This document shows positions 33,921 to 40,684 of a stretch of 40,684 bases of DNA, one piece after another; the stretch's first letter is position 1, and each line of letters starts with the position of its first letter. The DNA is from an uncultured Acidobacteriota bacterium. GTDB lineage: Bacteria > Acidobacteriota > Polarisedimenticolia > Polarisedimenticolales > JAIQFR01. A model generated the notes under the pieces. It searched no databases and was not told the origin of the DNA. It worked only from the letters and a program-made list of their open reading frames with translations. Location of the stretch: positions 1 to 40,684 of the forward strand of contig CALMJU010000090.1 in assembly GCA_937864465.1 (NCBI GenBank). The letters run 5' to 3'. A program made the position numbers and the translations under genes.

Positions 33921-35170
33921 CGGATGCGCTCCACCTCGGCGCCCAGCGCGACGAGCTTGGCCTCCATCGGCTCGTACCCGCGGTCGAGGTGGTACACGCG
34001 ATCGACGACCGTGACCCCCTCGGCGACGAGCCCGGCGAGGACGAGCCCGGCCGACGCCCTCAGGTCGGTCGCCATGACCTGCGCGCCGGTGAGGCGGCGC
34101 GGTCCCACCACGACCGCGGTCCGGCCCTCGATCCGGATGTCGGCCCCCATGCGAACCATCTCCCCGACGTGCATGAACCGGTGCTCGAAGATCGTCTCCG
34201 CCACGACCGACGTCCCCGAAGCCTGGGTCGCGAGCGCGATGTACTGCGCCTGCATGTCGGTCGGGTAGCCCGGATACGGAGCCGTCCGGAGATCGCGGGC
34301 GCGGAGCTCGCGCGGCGCCGAGACCGCGACCGACTCCGCTCCGACCTCGAGGGGAACGCCCGCCCCGCGCAGCTGCTCCAGGACCGCCTCCAGGTACTCG
34401 GGCCCGCACCCGCGGACCTCCACCCGGTCGCCGGCGAGAGCGCCCGCGACGAGGTAGGTCCCCGCCTCGATCCGGTCCGCGATCACCCGGTGCCGTGCGC
34501 CGCCGATCGCGCTGCGCCCCTCGATCAGGATCTCGTCCGTCCCCGCGCCGTGCACCGACGCGCCCATCGCGATCAGCATCTCGGCCAGGTCGACGACCTC
34601 GGGCTCCTGCGCCGCATTCGACAGAACGGTGGTTCCCTCGGCCAGCGTCGCCGCCATCATCAGGTTCTCGGTCCCCGTGACCGTCTTCTCCGGGAACGCG
34701 ATCGAGGCTCCCCGGAGCCGACCCGCGCGCGCCTCGACGTACCCGTGCTCGATGCGGACCTCGGCCCCCATCCGGACGAGCCCGTCGATGTGCAGGTTGA
34801 TCGGGCGCTCTCCGATCGCGCAGCCGCCGGGAAGGGAGACCCGCGCGCGGCCGTGCCGGGCGAGGAGCGGCCCGAGGACCAGCACCGACGCGCGCATCGT
34901 CTTCACGAGATCGTAGGGAGCCTCGTGGGACGCGAACCGCTCGACCCTCACCGACGCGCGGCCGCCGCCGGACGCGTCGACCCTCGCGCCCAGCTGCTCG
35001 AGCACCCTCAGCATCGTCCGGACGTCGCGAACCTTCGGAAGGTTCGCGAGCTCGACGGTCTCCCCGGTCAGGAGGCAGGCGGCGAGCCCGGGAAGTGCCG
35101 CGTTCTTGGCGCCCGCGACCTCGACGCGCCCCGAGAGCCTCCTGCCCCCGGTGATCCGAAGCTTGTCCAT
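33917..35170 (-). CDS. murA: UDP-N-acetylglucosamine 1-carboxyvinyltransferase
   Basis: A 417-residue enolpyruvyl transferase, the first committed step of peptidoglycan synthesis. The catalytic Lys 22 and Asn 23 are in GAKNAALP, and the active-site cysteine is at about 117 in [15 protein letters not shown]. Because this residue is Cys rather than Asp, fosfomycin would be expected to bind. [12 protein letters not shown]-type region reads [12 protein letters not shown]. The ATG at 35170 is near a divergent promoter shared with serS. HIT follows with a four-base overlap. Confidence 0.97.
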   Translation of the reverse strand: MDKLRITGGRRLSGRVEVAGAKNAALPGLAACLLTGETVELANLPKVRDVRTMLRVLEQLGARVDASGGGRASVRVERFASHEAPYDLVKTMRASVLVLGPLLARHGRARVSLPGGCAIGERPINLHIDGLVRMGAEVRIEHGYVEARAGRLRGASIAFPEKTVTGTENLMMAATLAEGTTVLSNAAQEPEVVDLAEMLIAMGASVHGAGTDEILIEGRSAIGGARHRVIADRIEAGTYLVAGALAGDRVEVRGCGPEYLEAVLEQLRGAGVPLEVGAESVAVSAPRELRARDLRTAPYPGYPTDMQAQYIALATQASGTSVVAETIFEHRFMHVGEMVRMGADIRIEGRTAVVVGPRRLTGAQVMATDLRASAGLVLAGLVAEGVTVVDRVYHLDRGYEPMEAKLVALGAEVERIR

Positions 35171-35206
35171 GGCGGCCTCTCGCGCGAGACGAAGCGCGCG
35201 GCCAGG

Positions 35207-35246
35207 ATCATAGCATTCGGACGGAGACGCGACGGAGCGATAGAAT
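35207..35246. promoter_or_regulatory. Divergent promoter region between murA and serS
   Basis: TATGAT on the minus strand (35212-35207) and TAGAAT on the plus strand (35241-35246) are good -10 boxes, each one mismatch from consensus. Matching -35 boxes at normal spacing are weak. The leaders would be about 30 and 45 bases. Confidence 0.35.
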
Positions 35247-35298
35247 GCGGCGGCGGGCGGCCTCCGGCCGGGAAGGCGCGCCGCGCGAGAGGGCTTCG

Positions 35299-36579
35299 AT
35301 GCTCGATCTTCGTTTCGTCCGGGAGAACACCGATGCGGTCGCCGAGGCGCTCCGGAAGCGCGGCTCGAGCCTGGATCTTGCGCCCTTCCGCGAGCTCGAC
35401 GCGCGCAGGCGCGAGATCCTCGTCGAGATGGAGTCCCTGAAGAAGCTCCGGAACGACGTCTCGAGGGAGATCGGCCGGATCGTCAAGTCCGGCGGGGAAG
35501 CGTCGGCGCCGCGGGAGGAGATGCGGAAGGTCGGCGAGCGGGTCGCGCAGCTCGAACGGGAGGCCCAGGAGGCGCAGGAACGGCTCCAGGCCTTCCTGGG
35601 GGAGATCCCGAACGTCCCCGATCCCGCCGTGCCCGAGGGGCGCTCCTCGGAGGACAACCCCGTGCTGCGGACGTGGGGGGAGAGGCCGGCCTTCGACTTC
35701 GAGCCCAAGGCGCACTGGGACATCGGGGCGGCGCTCGGGATCCTGGACTTCGAGAGGGCCGCGAAGATCGCGGGAAGCCGCTTCGCCGTCTACTTCGGTC
35801 ACGGCGCGGCGCTCGAGCGGGCGCTTCTCCAGTTCATGCTCGACCTCCACGTCCGCGAGCACGGCTACCTCGAGGTCCTCCCCCCGTTCCTCGTGAACGC
35901 CCGAGCGCTCTTCGGGACCGGGCAGCTCCCGAAGTTCGAGGCCGATCTCTTCCGGGTCGAGCCGGGCGGCTACTACCTCGTGCCGACGGCCGAGGTGCCG
36001 GTGACGAACCTGCACGCCGGCGAGATCCTCGACGGCGAGAGGCTGCCGCTCGCCTACTGCGCCTACACCCCCTGCTTCCGCAGCGAGGCGGGGTCGTACG
36101 GCAAGGACGTCCGGGGCCTGATCCGCCAGCACCAGTTCAACAAGGTCGAGCTCGTCCGGTTCTCGAGGCCGGAGGACTCGTCGGCGGAGCTCGAGCGGCT
36201 GACCTCGCACGCCGAGGAGGTGCTGCGCCGTCTCGGCCTCCCGTACCGGGTGGTCGAGCTGTGCACCGCCGACCTCGGATTCTCCGCGATGAGGACGTTC
36301 GACCTCGAGGTCTGGCTCCCGGGCCAGAACCTGTACCGGGAGATCTCCTCCTGCTCGAACTTCGGCGACTTCCAGGCGCGGCGGGCCGCGATCCGCTGCC
36401 GCACGGGCCGGGGAGCGAAGGCCGAGCTCGTGCACACGCTGAACGGCTCGGGACTGGCGATCGGCCGCACGGTCGTCGCGGTCCTCGAGAACTGCCAGAG
36501 AGCCGACGGCCGCGTGGTCGTGCCCGAGGCGCTCCGGCCGTACCTCAACGGCCTGGAGCTCCTCGAGCCCAGGGTCTGA
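35299..36579 (+). CDS. serS: Seryl-tRNA synthetase
   Basis: A 426-residue class II synthetase. An N-terminal helical arm (about 25-105, rich in Glu, Arg and Lys) binds the long variable arm of tRNA-Ser. Motif 2 is [20 protein letters not shown] and motif 3 includes [16 protein letters not shown] and [13 protein letters not shown] 35299 has GAGAGGG upstream; an earlier in-frame ATG at 35245 overlaps the -10 box and is less likely. A tRNA-Ser(TGA) gene starts nine bases after its stop, so enzyme and substrate are probably transcribed together. Confidence 0.97.
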   Translation: MLDLRFVRENTDAVAEALRKRGSSLDLAPFRELDARRREILVEMESLKKLRNDVSREIGRIVKSGGEASAPREEMRKVGERVAQLEREAQEAQERLQAFLGEIPNVPDPAVPEGRSSEDNPVLRTWGERPAFDFEPKAHWDIGAALGILDFERAAKIAGSRFAVYFGHGAALERALLQFMLDLHVREHGYLEVLPPFLVNARALFGTGQLPKFEADLFRVEPGGYYLVPTAEVPVTNLHAGEILDGERLPLAYCAYTPCFRSEAGSYGKDVRGLIRQHQFNKVELVRFSRPEDSSAELERLTSHAEEVLRRLGLPYRVVELCTADLGFSAMRTFDLEVWLPGQNLYREISSCSNFGDFQARRAAIRCRTGRGAKAELVHTLNGSGLAIGRTVVAVLENCQRADGRVVVPEALRPYLNGLELLEPRV

Positions 36580-36588
36580 CGGAGCTTC

Positions 36589-36674
36589 GGAGGGGTGTCC
36601 GAGAGGTTGAAGGAGCCGGTCCTGAAAACCGGAAGGCGCAAGCCTCGCGGGTTCGAATCCCGCCCCCTCCGCCA
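36589..36674 (+). tRNA. tRNA-Ser (anticodon TGA), with C at position 33
   Basis: An 86-base class II tRNA with encoded CCA. The acceptor GGAGGGG pairs with CCCCTCC. The anticodon stem CCGGT/ACCGG (36616-36620 and 36628-36632) encloses the loop CCTGAAA, giving anticodon TGA. A long variable arm (AAGGC-GCAA-GCCT) confirms serine type, and the T loop is TTCGAAT. Position 33, before the anticodon, is C, where nearly all elongator tRNAs have U. The neighbouring tRNA-Ser(GCT) has T there. It starts nine bases after serS. Confidence 0.95.
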
Positions 36675-36696
36675 ATCCGGGGACGGCAACCGGATT
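36674..36696 (+). terminator. Weak stem-loop after tRNA-Ser(TGA)
   Basis: AATCCGG and CCGGATT can pair (7 bases, nine-base loop), with the first base being the last A of the tRNA. No T-tract follows. It may be a weak terminator or a 3'-processing structure. Confidence 0.3.
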
Positions 36697-36713
36697 CCGA
36701 GCCGCCGCCGCCG

Positions 36714-36741
36714 TTGACGCCCCTCCTCCGTGCGCTACAAT
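36714..36741 (+). promoter_or_regulatory. Predicted sigma70-type promoter for tRNA-Ser(GCT)-glnS
   Basis: TTGACG (36714-36719), 16 bases and TACAAT (36736-36741) form one of the best promoters in the window. It sits between the two serine tRNAs, about 40 bases before the second. Confidence 0.6.
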
Positions 36742-36751
36742 CGCCGGGTTT

Positions 36752-36772
36752 CCGCGGGGAGAATCCCCGCGG
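36752..36772 (+). other. Strong leader hairpin before tRNA-Ser(GCT)
   Basis: CCGCGGGG and CCCCGCGG pair perfectly around AGAAT. It lies just after the predicted start site and 11 bases before the tRNA. No T-tract follows, so it may help fold or process the tRNA precursor, or attenuate. Confidence 0.45.
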
Positions 36773-36783
36773 GAGCGACCGAC

Positions 36784-36877
36784 GGAGAGGTGCCGGAGTG
36801 GCTGAACGGGACGGTTTGCTAAACCGTTGAAGGGGCCTAAACCTCTTCCGAGGGTTCGAATCCCTCCCTCTCCGCCA
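36784..36877 (+). tRNA. tRNA-Ser (anticodon GCT)
   Basis: A 94-base class II tRNA with encoded CCA. The acceptor GGAGAGG pairs with CCTCTCC, the anticodon stem ACGGT/ACCGT encloses TTGCTAA, and the long variable arm is GAAGGGG-CCTAAA-CCTCTTC type. The T loop is TTCGAAT. It ends 32 bases before glnS and probably shares its transcript. Confidence 0.97.
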
Positions 36878-36909
36878 GAAAGAGACCCTGCGCACCGCGA
36901 GGCGATCCC

Positions 36910-38613
36910 GTGAGCGAACCGCCGGCCCCTTCCGCTCCCCCCCAGGACTTCATCCGCGCGATCGTCGAGGAGGACAACCGCACCGGCAAGCACGGCGGCC
37001 GCGTCGCGACGCGGTTCCCCCCGGAGCCGAACGGCTACCTCCACATCGGCCACGCGAAGTCGATCTGCCTCAACTTCGGGATCGCGCGGCAGTACGGCGG
37101 CACCTGCAACCTGCGGTTCGACGACACGAACCCGACGAAGGAGGACGTCGAGTACGTGGACGCGATCCAGGAGGACATCCGCTGGCTCGGGTTCGACTGG
37201 GCCGACCGGCTGTACTACGCCTCCGACTACTTCGAGCGGCTCTACGAGCTCGCCGAGCAGCTCGTGCGCGAGGGAAACGCGTACGTCTGCGACCTGACGG
37301 CCGACGAGGTCCGCGAGCACCGGGGCACGCTGACGGAGCCCGGGAAGGAGAGCCCGTACCGGCGGCGCTCCGCCGAGGAGAGCCTCGACCTCCTCCGCCG
37401 GATGCGCGCCGGGGAGTTCCCCGACGGCTCGAGAACGCTGCGCGCCAAAATCGACATGGCGTCCCCGAACCTCAACATGCGGGACCCGGTGATCTACCGG
37501 ATCCTGCACGCGGAGCACCACAGGACGGGAGACGCCTGGTGCCTCTACCCGATGTACGACTACGCGCATCCCCTCTCCGACATGATCGAGGGGATCACGC
37601 ACTCGATCTGCACGCTCGAGTTCGAGGATCACCGGCCGTTCTACGACTGGGTGCTCGACGCGCTCCGCACTCCCTGCCATCCGCAGCAGATCGAGTTCGC
37701 CCGGCTGAACCTCAATTACACGGTCATGAGCAAGCGGAAGCTCCTCGAGCTGGTGCGCGAGGGCGTCGTGTCGGGTTGGGACGACCCGAGGATGCCGACG
37801 ATCTGCGGCCTAAGGCGCCGCGGATACACGCCCGAGGCGATCCGGGACTTCTGCGACCGGATCGGGGTGGCGAAGCGCGACAGCACGGTGGACATCGCCC
37901 TCCTCGAGCATTGTCTCCGGGAGGACCTGAACCGGAGGGCGAGGCGCGCGATGGCCGTGCTCCGGCCGCTGCGGCTCGTGATCGAGAGCTACCCCGAGAA
38001 CCTCGTCGAGGACATCGAGGTCCCGAACAACCCCGAGGACCCGGCCGCCGGGATTCGCCGAGTCCCGTTCTCGCGCACGCTCTGGATCGAGCGCGACGAC
38101 TTCCGCGAGACGCCCCCTCCCAAGTACTGGAGGCTCTTCCCCGGCAACGAGGTCCGGCTCCGCTCGGCGTACCTCGTGACGTGCACCGGGGTCGTCCGAG
38201 ACCCCGGAACCGGAGAGGTCGTCGAGGTCCGGGCGGCCCACGATCCCGCGACGCGGGGAGGCAACGCCCCCGACGGGCGCCGCGTGAAGAGCACGATCCA
38301 CTGGGTCTCGGCCGCCCACGCCGTCGAGGCCGAGGCGCGCCTCTACGAGCACCTCTTCGCGGCGGAGGATCCCGACGCCGCTTCCGAAGGAGGCGACTGG
38401 AAGAGTTCGATCCACCCGGGCTCGCTCGAGATCCTCCGCGGGTGCAAGGTCGAGCATCTCCTCGCCGGGGCGCGCCCCGGCGACCGTTTCCAGTTCGAGC
38501 GCCTCGGCTACTTCTGCGCCGACCCGGACGGACGTCCGGGCGCTCCCGTCTTCAACCGGACGGCGACGCTCAAGGACTCCTGGGCGAAGATCGAGAAGAA
38601 GCAGCGGGGCTAG
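36910..38613 (+). CDS. glnS: Glutaminyl-tRNA synthetase
   Basis: A 567-residue class I synthetase. The HIGH region is [16 protein letters not shown] (about 36-51), followed by [42 protein letters not shown] with the KMSKS-like loop, and [17 protein letters not shown] are GlnRS-specific blocks that separate it from GluRS. The C-terminal anticodon-binding beta-barrels include HPGSLEIL and [10 protein letters not shown]. Presence of GlnRS means glutamine can be charged directly, without the GatCAB route. GTG 36910 follows GAGG; it lies behind tRNA-Ser(GCT) and probably shares its promoter. Confidence 0.97.
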   Translation: MSEPPAPSAPPQDFIRAIVEEDNRTGKHGGRVATRFPPEPNGYLHIGHAKSICLNFGIARQYGGTCNLRFDDTNPTKEDVEYVDAIQEDIRWLGFDWADRLYYASDYFERLYELAEQLVREGNAYVCDLTADEVREHRGTLTEPGKESPYRRRSAEESLDLLRRMRAGEFPDGSRTLRAKIDMASPNLNMRDPVIYRILHAEHHRTGDAWCLYPMYDYAHPLSDMIEGITHSICTLEFEDHRPFYDWVLDALRTPCHPQQIEFARLNLNYTVMSKRKLLELVREGVVSGWDDPRMPTICGLRRRGYTPEAIRDFCDRIGVAKRDSTVDIALLEHCLREDLNRRARRAMAVLRPLRLVIESYPENLVEDIEVPNNPEDPAAGIRRVPFSRTLWIERDDFRETPPPKYWRLFPGNEVRLRSAYLVTCTGVVRDPGTGEVVEVRAAHDPATRGGNAPDGRRVKSTIHWVSAAHAVEAEARLYEHLFAAEDPDAASEGGDWKSSIHPGSLEILRGCKVEHLLAGARPGDRFQFERLGYFCADPDGRPGAPVFNRTATLKDSWAKIEKKQRG

Positions 38614-38659
38614 TCGGAGCGCATCCGCGGCTCGATCCGGCCCGCCGGACGTCCGACCG

Positions 38660-38872
38660 TCAGGGCTCCGTGGACCAGGGGCGCTCCCAGGGCGCCAGCC
38701 GCCTTTGCCTCGCGAGGAGCGGGAGGCAGACGCGCTGCAGATCGAGCACCATCCCCACCTTCTCCCGGAGCGTCATCCTCTCCCGCTCGCGGCGAAGCTG
38801 GTCCTTGCCGCGCCGCAGCGACTCCAGCAGCGCCGCAGAAGGCCGCGCTCTCGCGCGAGGGCACCCGGCCAC
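38660..38872 (-). CDS. Small protein partnered with the nucleotidyltransferase
   Basis: A 70-residue basic protein. The GTG at 38872 is three bases past the stop of the nucleotidyltransferase gene (TGA-GCG-GTG), and GGAGG lies about eight bases before it, so the pair is coupled. The C-terminal half (LREKVGMVLDLQRVCLPLLA, then RLAPWERPW) resembles small proteins I recall next to similar nucleotidyltransferase genes; I cannot confirm this without a search. It could be an antitoxin-like partner or a subunit. It converges on glnS. Confidence 0.6.
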   Translation of the reverse strand: MAGCPRARARPSAALLESLRRGKDQLRRERERMTLREKVGMVLDLQRVCLPLLARQRRLAPWERPWSTEP

Positions 38873-38875
38873 CGC

Positions 38876-39367
38876 TCAGGCCTCCAGGCCGAATCTTCGG
38901 AGGAGCCGGTCCAGCGCCTCGACATCCGTGGCCGCGGATTCCCGGAGAGCGGCGGCGCGCTCCCTTCGCTTCCGAGATCGCGCTCCCGGCTCCAGATAGA
39001 GCGCGGCGAGATACTCGGGGCGAACCACGCGCACGGCGACCCCCTCGTACTCCATCGTCGCGGCGCGCTCGATCGCCTCGTCCGCGAGCTCGTCGTGGGC
39101 CGGGAGGAACTGCACGGGCACCCCCTCGATCATCACGTGCTCGGCCTTCGACGGGAAGCCGCGCCGCGCGGCCCACTCGTAGATCGGCGCGAGACTGAGG
39201 ACCGGCCCCTCCTCGCGGGGGAGGAAGACCAGCACGTCGAGATCGAACGTCGGCACGGGCTCCGTCCAGAACACGAGAGCCATCGCCCCGGCCACCGCGT
39301 AGTCCTCGACCACGCGAGATTCCTTCATCTCGTTCAGCACCCTCAGGGCGTTCGCGAAGGAGGCCAT
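38876..39367 (-). CDS. Nucleotidyltransferase-fold protein (DUF6036/AbiEii-like)
   Basis: A 163-residue protein with a small nucleotidyltransferase core: VAGAMALVFWTEPVPTFDLD (about 25-44), where the TFDLD acidic pair would bind metal, followed by FLPAHDELADEAIE and RVVRPEYLAALYLE. The typical GS motif is reduced to GAMA, so activity is uncertain. Related proteins include AbiEii-type toxins and nucleotidyltransferases of small two-gene units. The next gene, three bases downstream, encodes the small partner. No ribosome-binding site is seen before ATG 39367; TACCAT lies six bases upstream, hinting at leaderless transcription. Confidence 0.75.
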   Translation of the reverse strand: MASFANALRVLNEMKESRVVEDYAVAGAMALVFWTEPVPTFDLDVLVFLPREEGPVLSLAPIYEWAARRGFPSKAEHVMIEGVPVQFLPAHDELADEAIERAATMEYEGVAVRVVRPEYLAALYLEPGARSRKRRERAAALRESAATDVEALDRLLRRFGLEA

Positions 39368-39433
39368 GCCGTTATGGTAACCGAGGCCGGGATCCTCCCG
39401 GCCCGTCCGGAGCTCCCGCGCGCCCCCCCGCTC

Positions 39434-39832
39434 TCATCGCGCCGGCGGGACCGCCGCCCGGCGGAGCACCGCCCACGCCCAGGCGAAGAGCACGAGGAAG
39501 ACGAGGTCCGCGACCGCGAACGGCTTCCACATGTCCGGCACCCCCTCGGCGATCCAGTAGTACGAGACGATCCCGGAGTAGGCGACCTTGAGGAGGATGC
39601 CGTACGGGATCAGGTTCCGGTTCCCGGCCGGGTCCCGCGCGACGGCCAGGAACATCAGGCCGAAGACGACGAGGAGGGCGGCGGGGAACTGGACGTACCC
39701 GTAGTGGTTCGGCGGCGTCACGTCGAACCGGGCGAACATCGCGGAGGGGGCCGCGAGGAAGGCGAGCCCCAGGAGCCCGTCGTAGAGAGCCCCCACGGCG
39801 AACAGAGCCGATACCGGCCTGCTTCCGCTCAT
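39434..39832 (-). CDS. Four-TM membrane protein of unknown function
   Basis: A 132-residue hydrophobic protein with four likely membrane helices at about 8-28, 48-65, 74-93 and 103-123, short loops, and an Arg-rich C-terminus. The first loop holds ARFDVTPPNHYGYVQFP. I do not recognise a named family. ATG 39832 overlaps the stop of the radical SAM gene by four bases (ATGA), so the two are coupled and may act together on a membrane substrate, which is an inference only. Confidence 0.75.
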   Translation of the reverse strand: MSGSRPVSALFAVGALYDGLLGLAFLAAPSAMFARFDVTPPNHYGYVQFPAALLVVFGLMFLAVARDPAGNRNLIPYGILLKVAYSGIVSYYWIAEGVPDMWKPFAVADLVFLVLFAWAWAVLRRAAVPPAR

Positions 39833-40684
39833 GTCCCCTCCCCTTTCCGGAGACGGTCCTCCCGCAATCTGCGGTGGAACCGCCCCCTCCTCCAGCGCGT
39901 GAACTCCTCGCCGTACAACTCGACGGCGAGCCGGCGGAAGAGGTCCCGCAGCGTCTCCGCCGACATCCCGGCGGGCCGGAAGTTCACGTCGAACAGCGTG
40001 CACCTGCGCCAGTCCCCCGGCTCGAGCAGCCGCCCCTCCGCCTCGAGCCGCGCGTGCAGCGGAGTGCCGGGGAACGGGGTGAGGATCGTCACCTGCACCT
40101 CGTACAGCTCGGTCTCCCGGACGAACGCGAGGACCTGATCGGCGATCTCCGGCCCGTGGCCGTCGAGGCCGATCACGAAGCAGCCGTTGACCGTGATGCC
40201 GCGCGACTGGATGGCGCGCACGGCATCCCGGTACCGGGGGAACATCCGGCGCTTCCAGTCGCTTCGCGTCTCGATCCCCGCGAGCGGCCCGCCGACCGGG
40301 CTCTCGAACCCGATCAGGACCTGCGCGCAGCCCGTCTCGCGCATTTGGTCGAGGAGGTCCGGGTCCTCGGCAACCGACAGGTCGGTCTCCGCGAACCAGC
40401 GGAGACCCCGGCCGCGGAGCCGCGCCAGCAGCTCCTTCCAGTAGGCGCGGTCCACGAAGCTGTTGTCGTCGGCGAACTCGAGGAAGGGGCGCTTCCACAG
40501 CGCGAGGATGCGATCGATCTCCCGGAGGACGTTCGCGATCGGCTTCTGCTTGTACCGGCTCGTCAGCAGGACCGAGCCCGCGCAGAACTCGCACAGGTGG
40601 GGGCAGCCGCGGCTGGTCTGCACGGTCAGGCGGTTGTACTGCGAGACGTCGAGCATCTCGTATGCAGGCACGGGGGAGTCGGCG
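39829..40684 (-). CDS. Radical SAM protein, probably B12-binding type (N-terminus outside the window)
   Basis: The C-terminal 285 codons of a gene that enters from beyond the window; the frame is open to the last base. The radical SAM C-x3-C-x2-C motif is in SRGCPHLCEFC, preceded by PAYEMLDVSQYNRLTVQ, which is typical of the join between a B12-binding domain and the radical SAM barrel. FLEFADDNSF, GFESPVGG and TILTPFPGTPLHARLEAEGR are blocks of this large class, with a C-terminal segment after the barrel. Substrates in this class range from lipids to pigments and cannot be named here. The membrane protein follows with overlap. Confidence 0.85.
   Translation of the reverse strand, partial: ADSPVPAYEMLDVSQYNRLTVQTSRGCPHLCEFCAGSVLLTSRYKQKPIANVLREIDRILALWKRPFLEFADDNSFVDRAYWKELLARLRGRGLRWFAETDLSVAEDPDLLDQMRETGCAQVLIGFESPVGGPLAGIETRSDWKRRMFPRYRDAVRAIQSRGITVNGCFVIGLDGHGPEIADQVLAFVRETELYEVQVTILTPFPGTPLHARLEAEGRLLEPGDWRRCTLFDVNFRPAGMSAETLRDLFRRLAVELYGEEFTRWRRGRFHRRLREDRLRKGEGT

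Noticed and set aside
36589-36674. Reading the tRNA as tRNA-Phe(GAA) by shifting the loop one base so that U33 is kept
   Set aside because: The shifted stem loses its base pairs, and the long variable arm is of serine type.

Overview
The window is very GC-rich, densely coded and bacterial. Nearly every base lies in a gene or a short intergenic gap, and no gene-free stretch exceeds about 260 bases. The gene set is chromosomal, with no integrase, transposase, phage gene or CRISPR array. Two outer-membrane proteins with N-terminal carboxypeptidase-regulatory (CarboxypepD_reg) domains, the GC content and the mixed housekeeping layout suggest an Acidobacteriota-like lineage. That placement is an inference; no marker gene here fixes the phylum. 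Several promoters follow a TTGAC(A/C/G) -35 plus weak -10 pattern, and at least two genes look leaderless.

Region by region: 1-3474 (minus) holds DUF2203, nuoB, a MidA/NDUFAF7-type methyltransferase, a MoxR ATPase and the start of a CoxE-like VWA protein. 3700-6249 (plus) holds lipoamide dehydrogenase, a 65-residue degenerate lipoyl-domain protein and lipoyl synthase, the last two coupled by an ATGA overlap. 6275-8973 (minus) holds a TlpA-like thioredoxin, tRNA-Gly(GCC), YraN and CysS. 9095-19141 (minus) is a surface/signalling block: a large TonB-dependent receptor, an NtrC-like regulator, a PDZ-multiTM-GAF-PAS histidine kinase, and a plugless CarboxypepD beta-barrel protein. 19255-25550 (plus) holds an unknown exported protein, a LysM-like amidase, an FmdB zinc-ribbon protein, and purD-purE-mtaB tightly overlapped. 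25702-35170 (minus) holds HU, a DUF1684 lipoprotein, a helicase fused to an exonuclease, an RluA-type pseudouridine synthase, a thiolase, a 3-hydroxyacyl-CoA dehydrogenase, a HIT protein and MurA. 35299-38613 (plus) is a translation cluster: serS, tRNA-Ser(TGA), tRNA-Ser(GCT), glnS. 38660-40684 (minus) holds a nucleotidyltransferase with a tiny partner, a four-TM protein and the end of a radical SAM enzyme.

The items most worth a second look are: the helicase-exonuclease fusion resembling MrfA plus MrfB in one chain; the lipoyl-domain protein whose acceptor lysine is glutamate, lying between lpd and lipA; the tRNA-Ser(TGA) with C instead of the near-universal U at position 33, directly behind serS; the stand-alone nuoB joined to a complex I assembly methyltransferase homologue; and the two-component system flanked by two CarboxypepD outer-membrane proteins.
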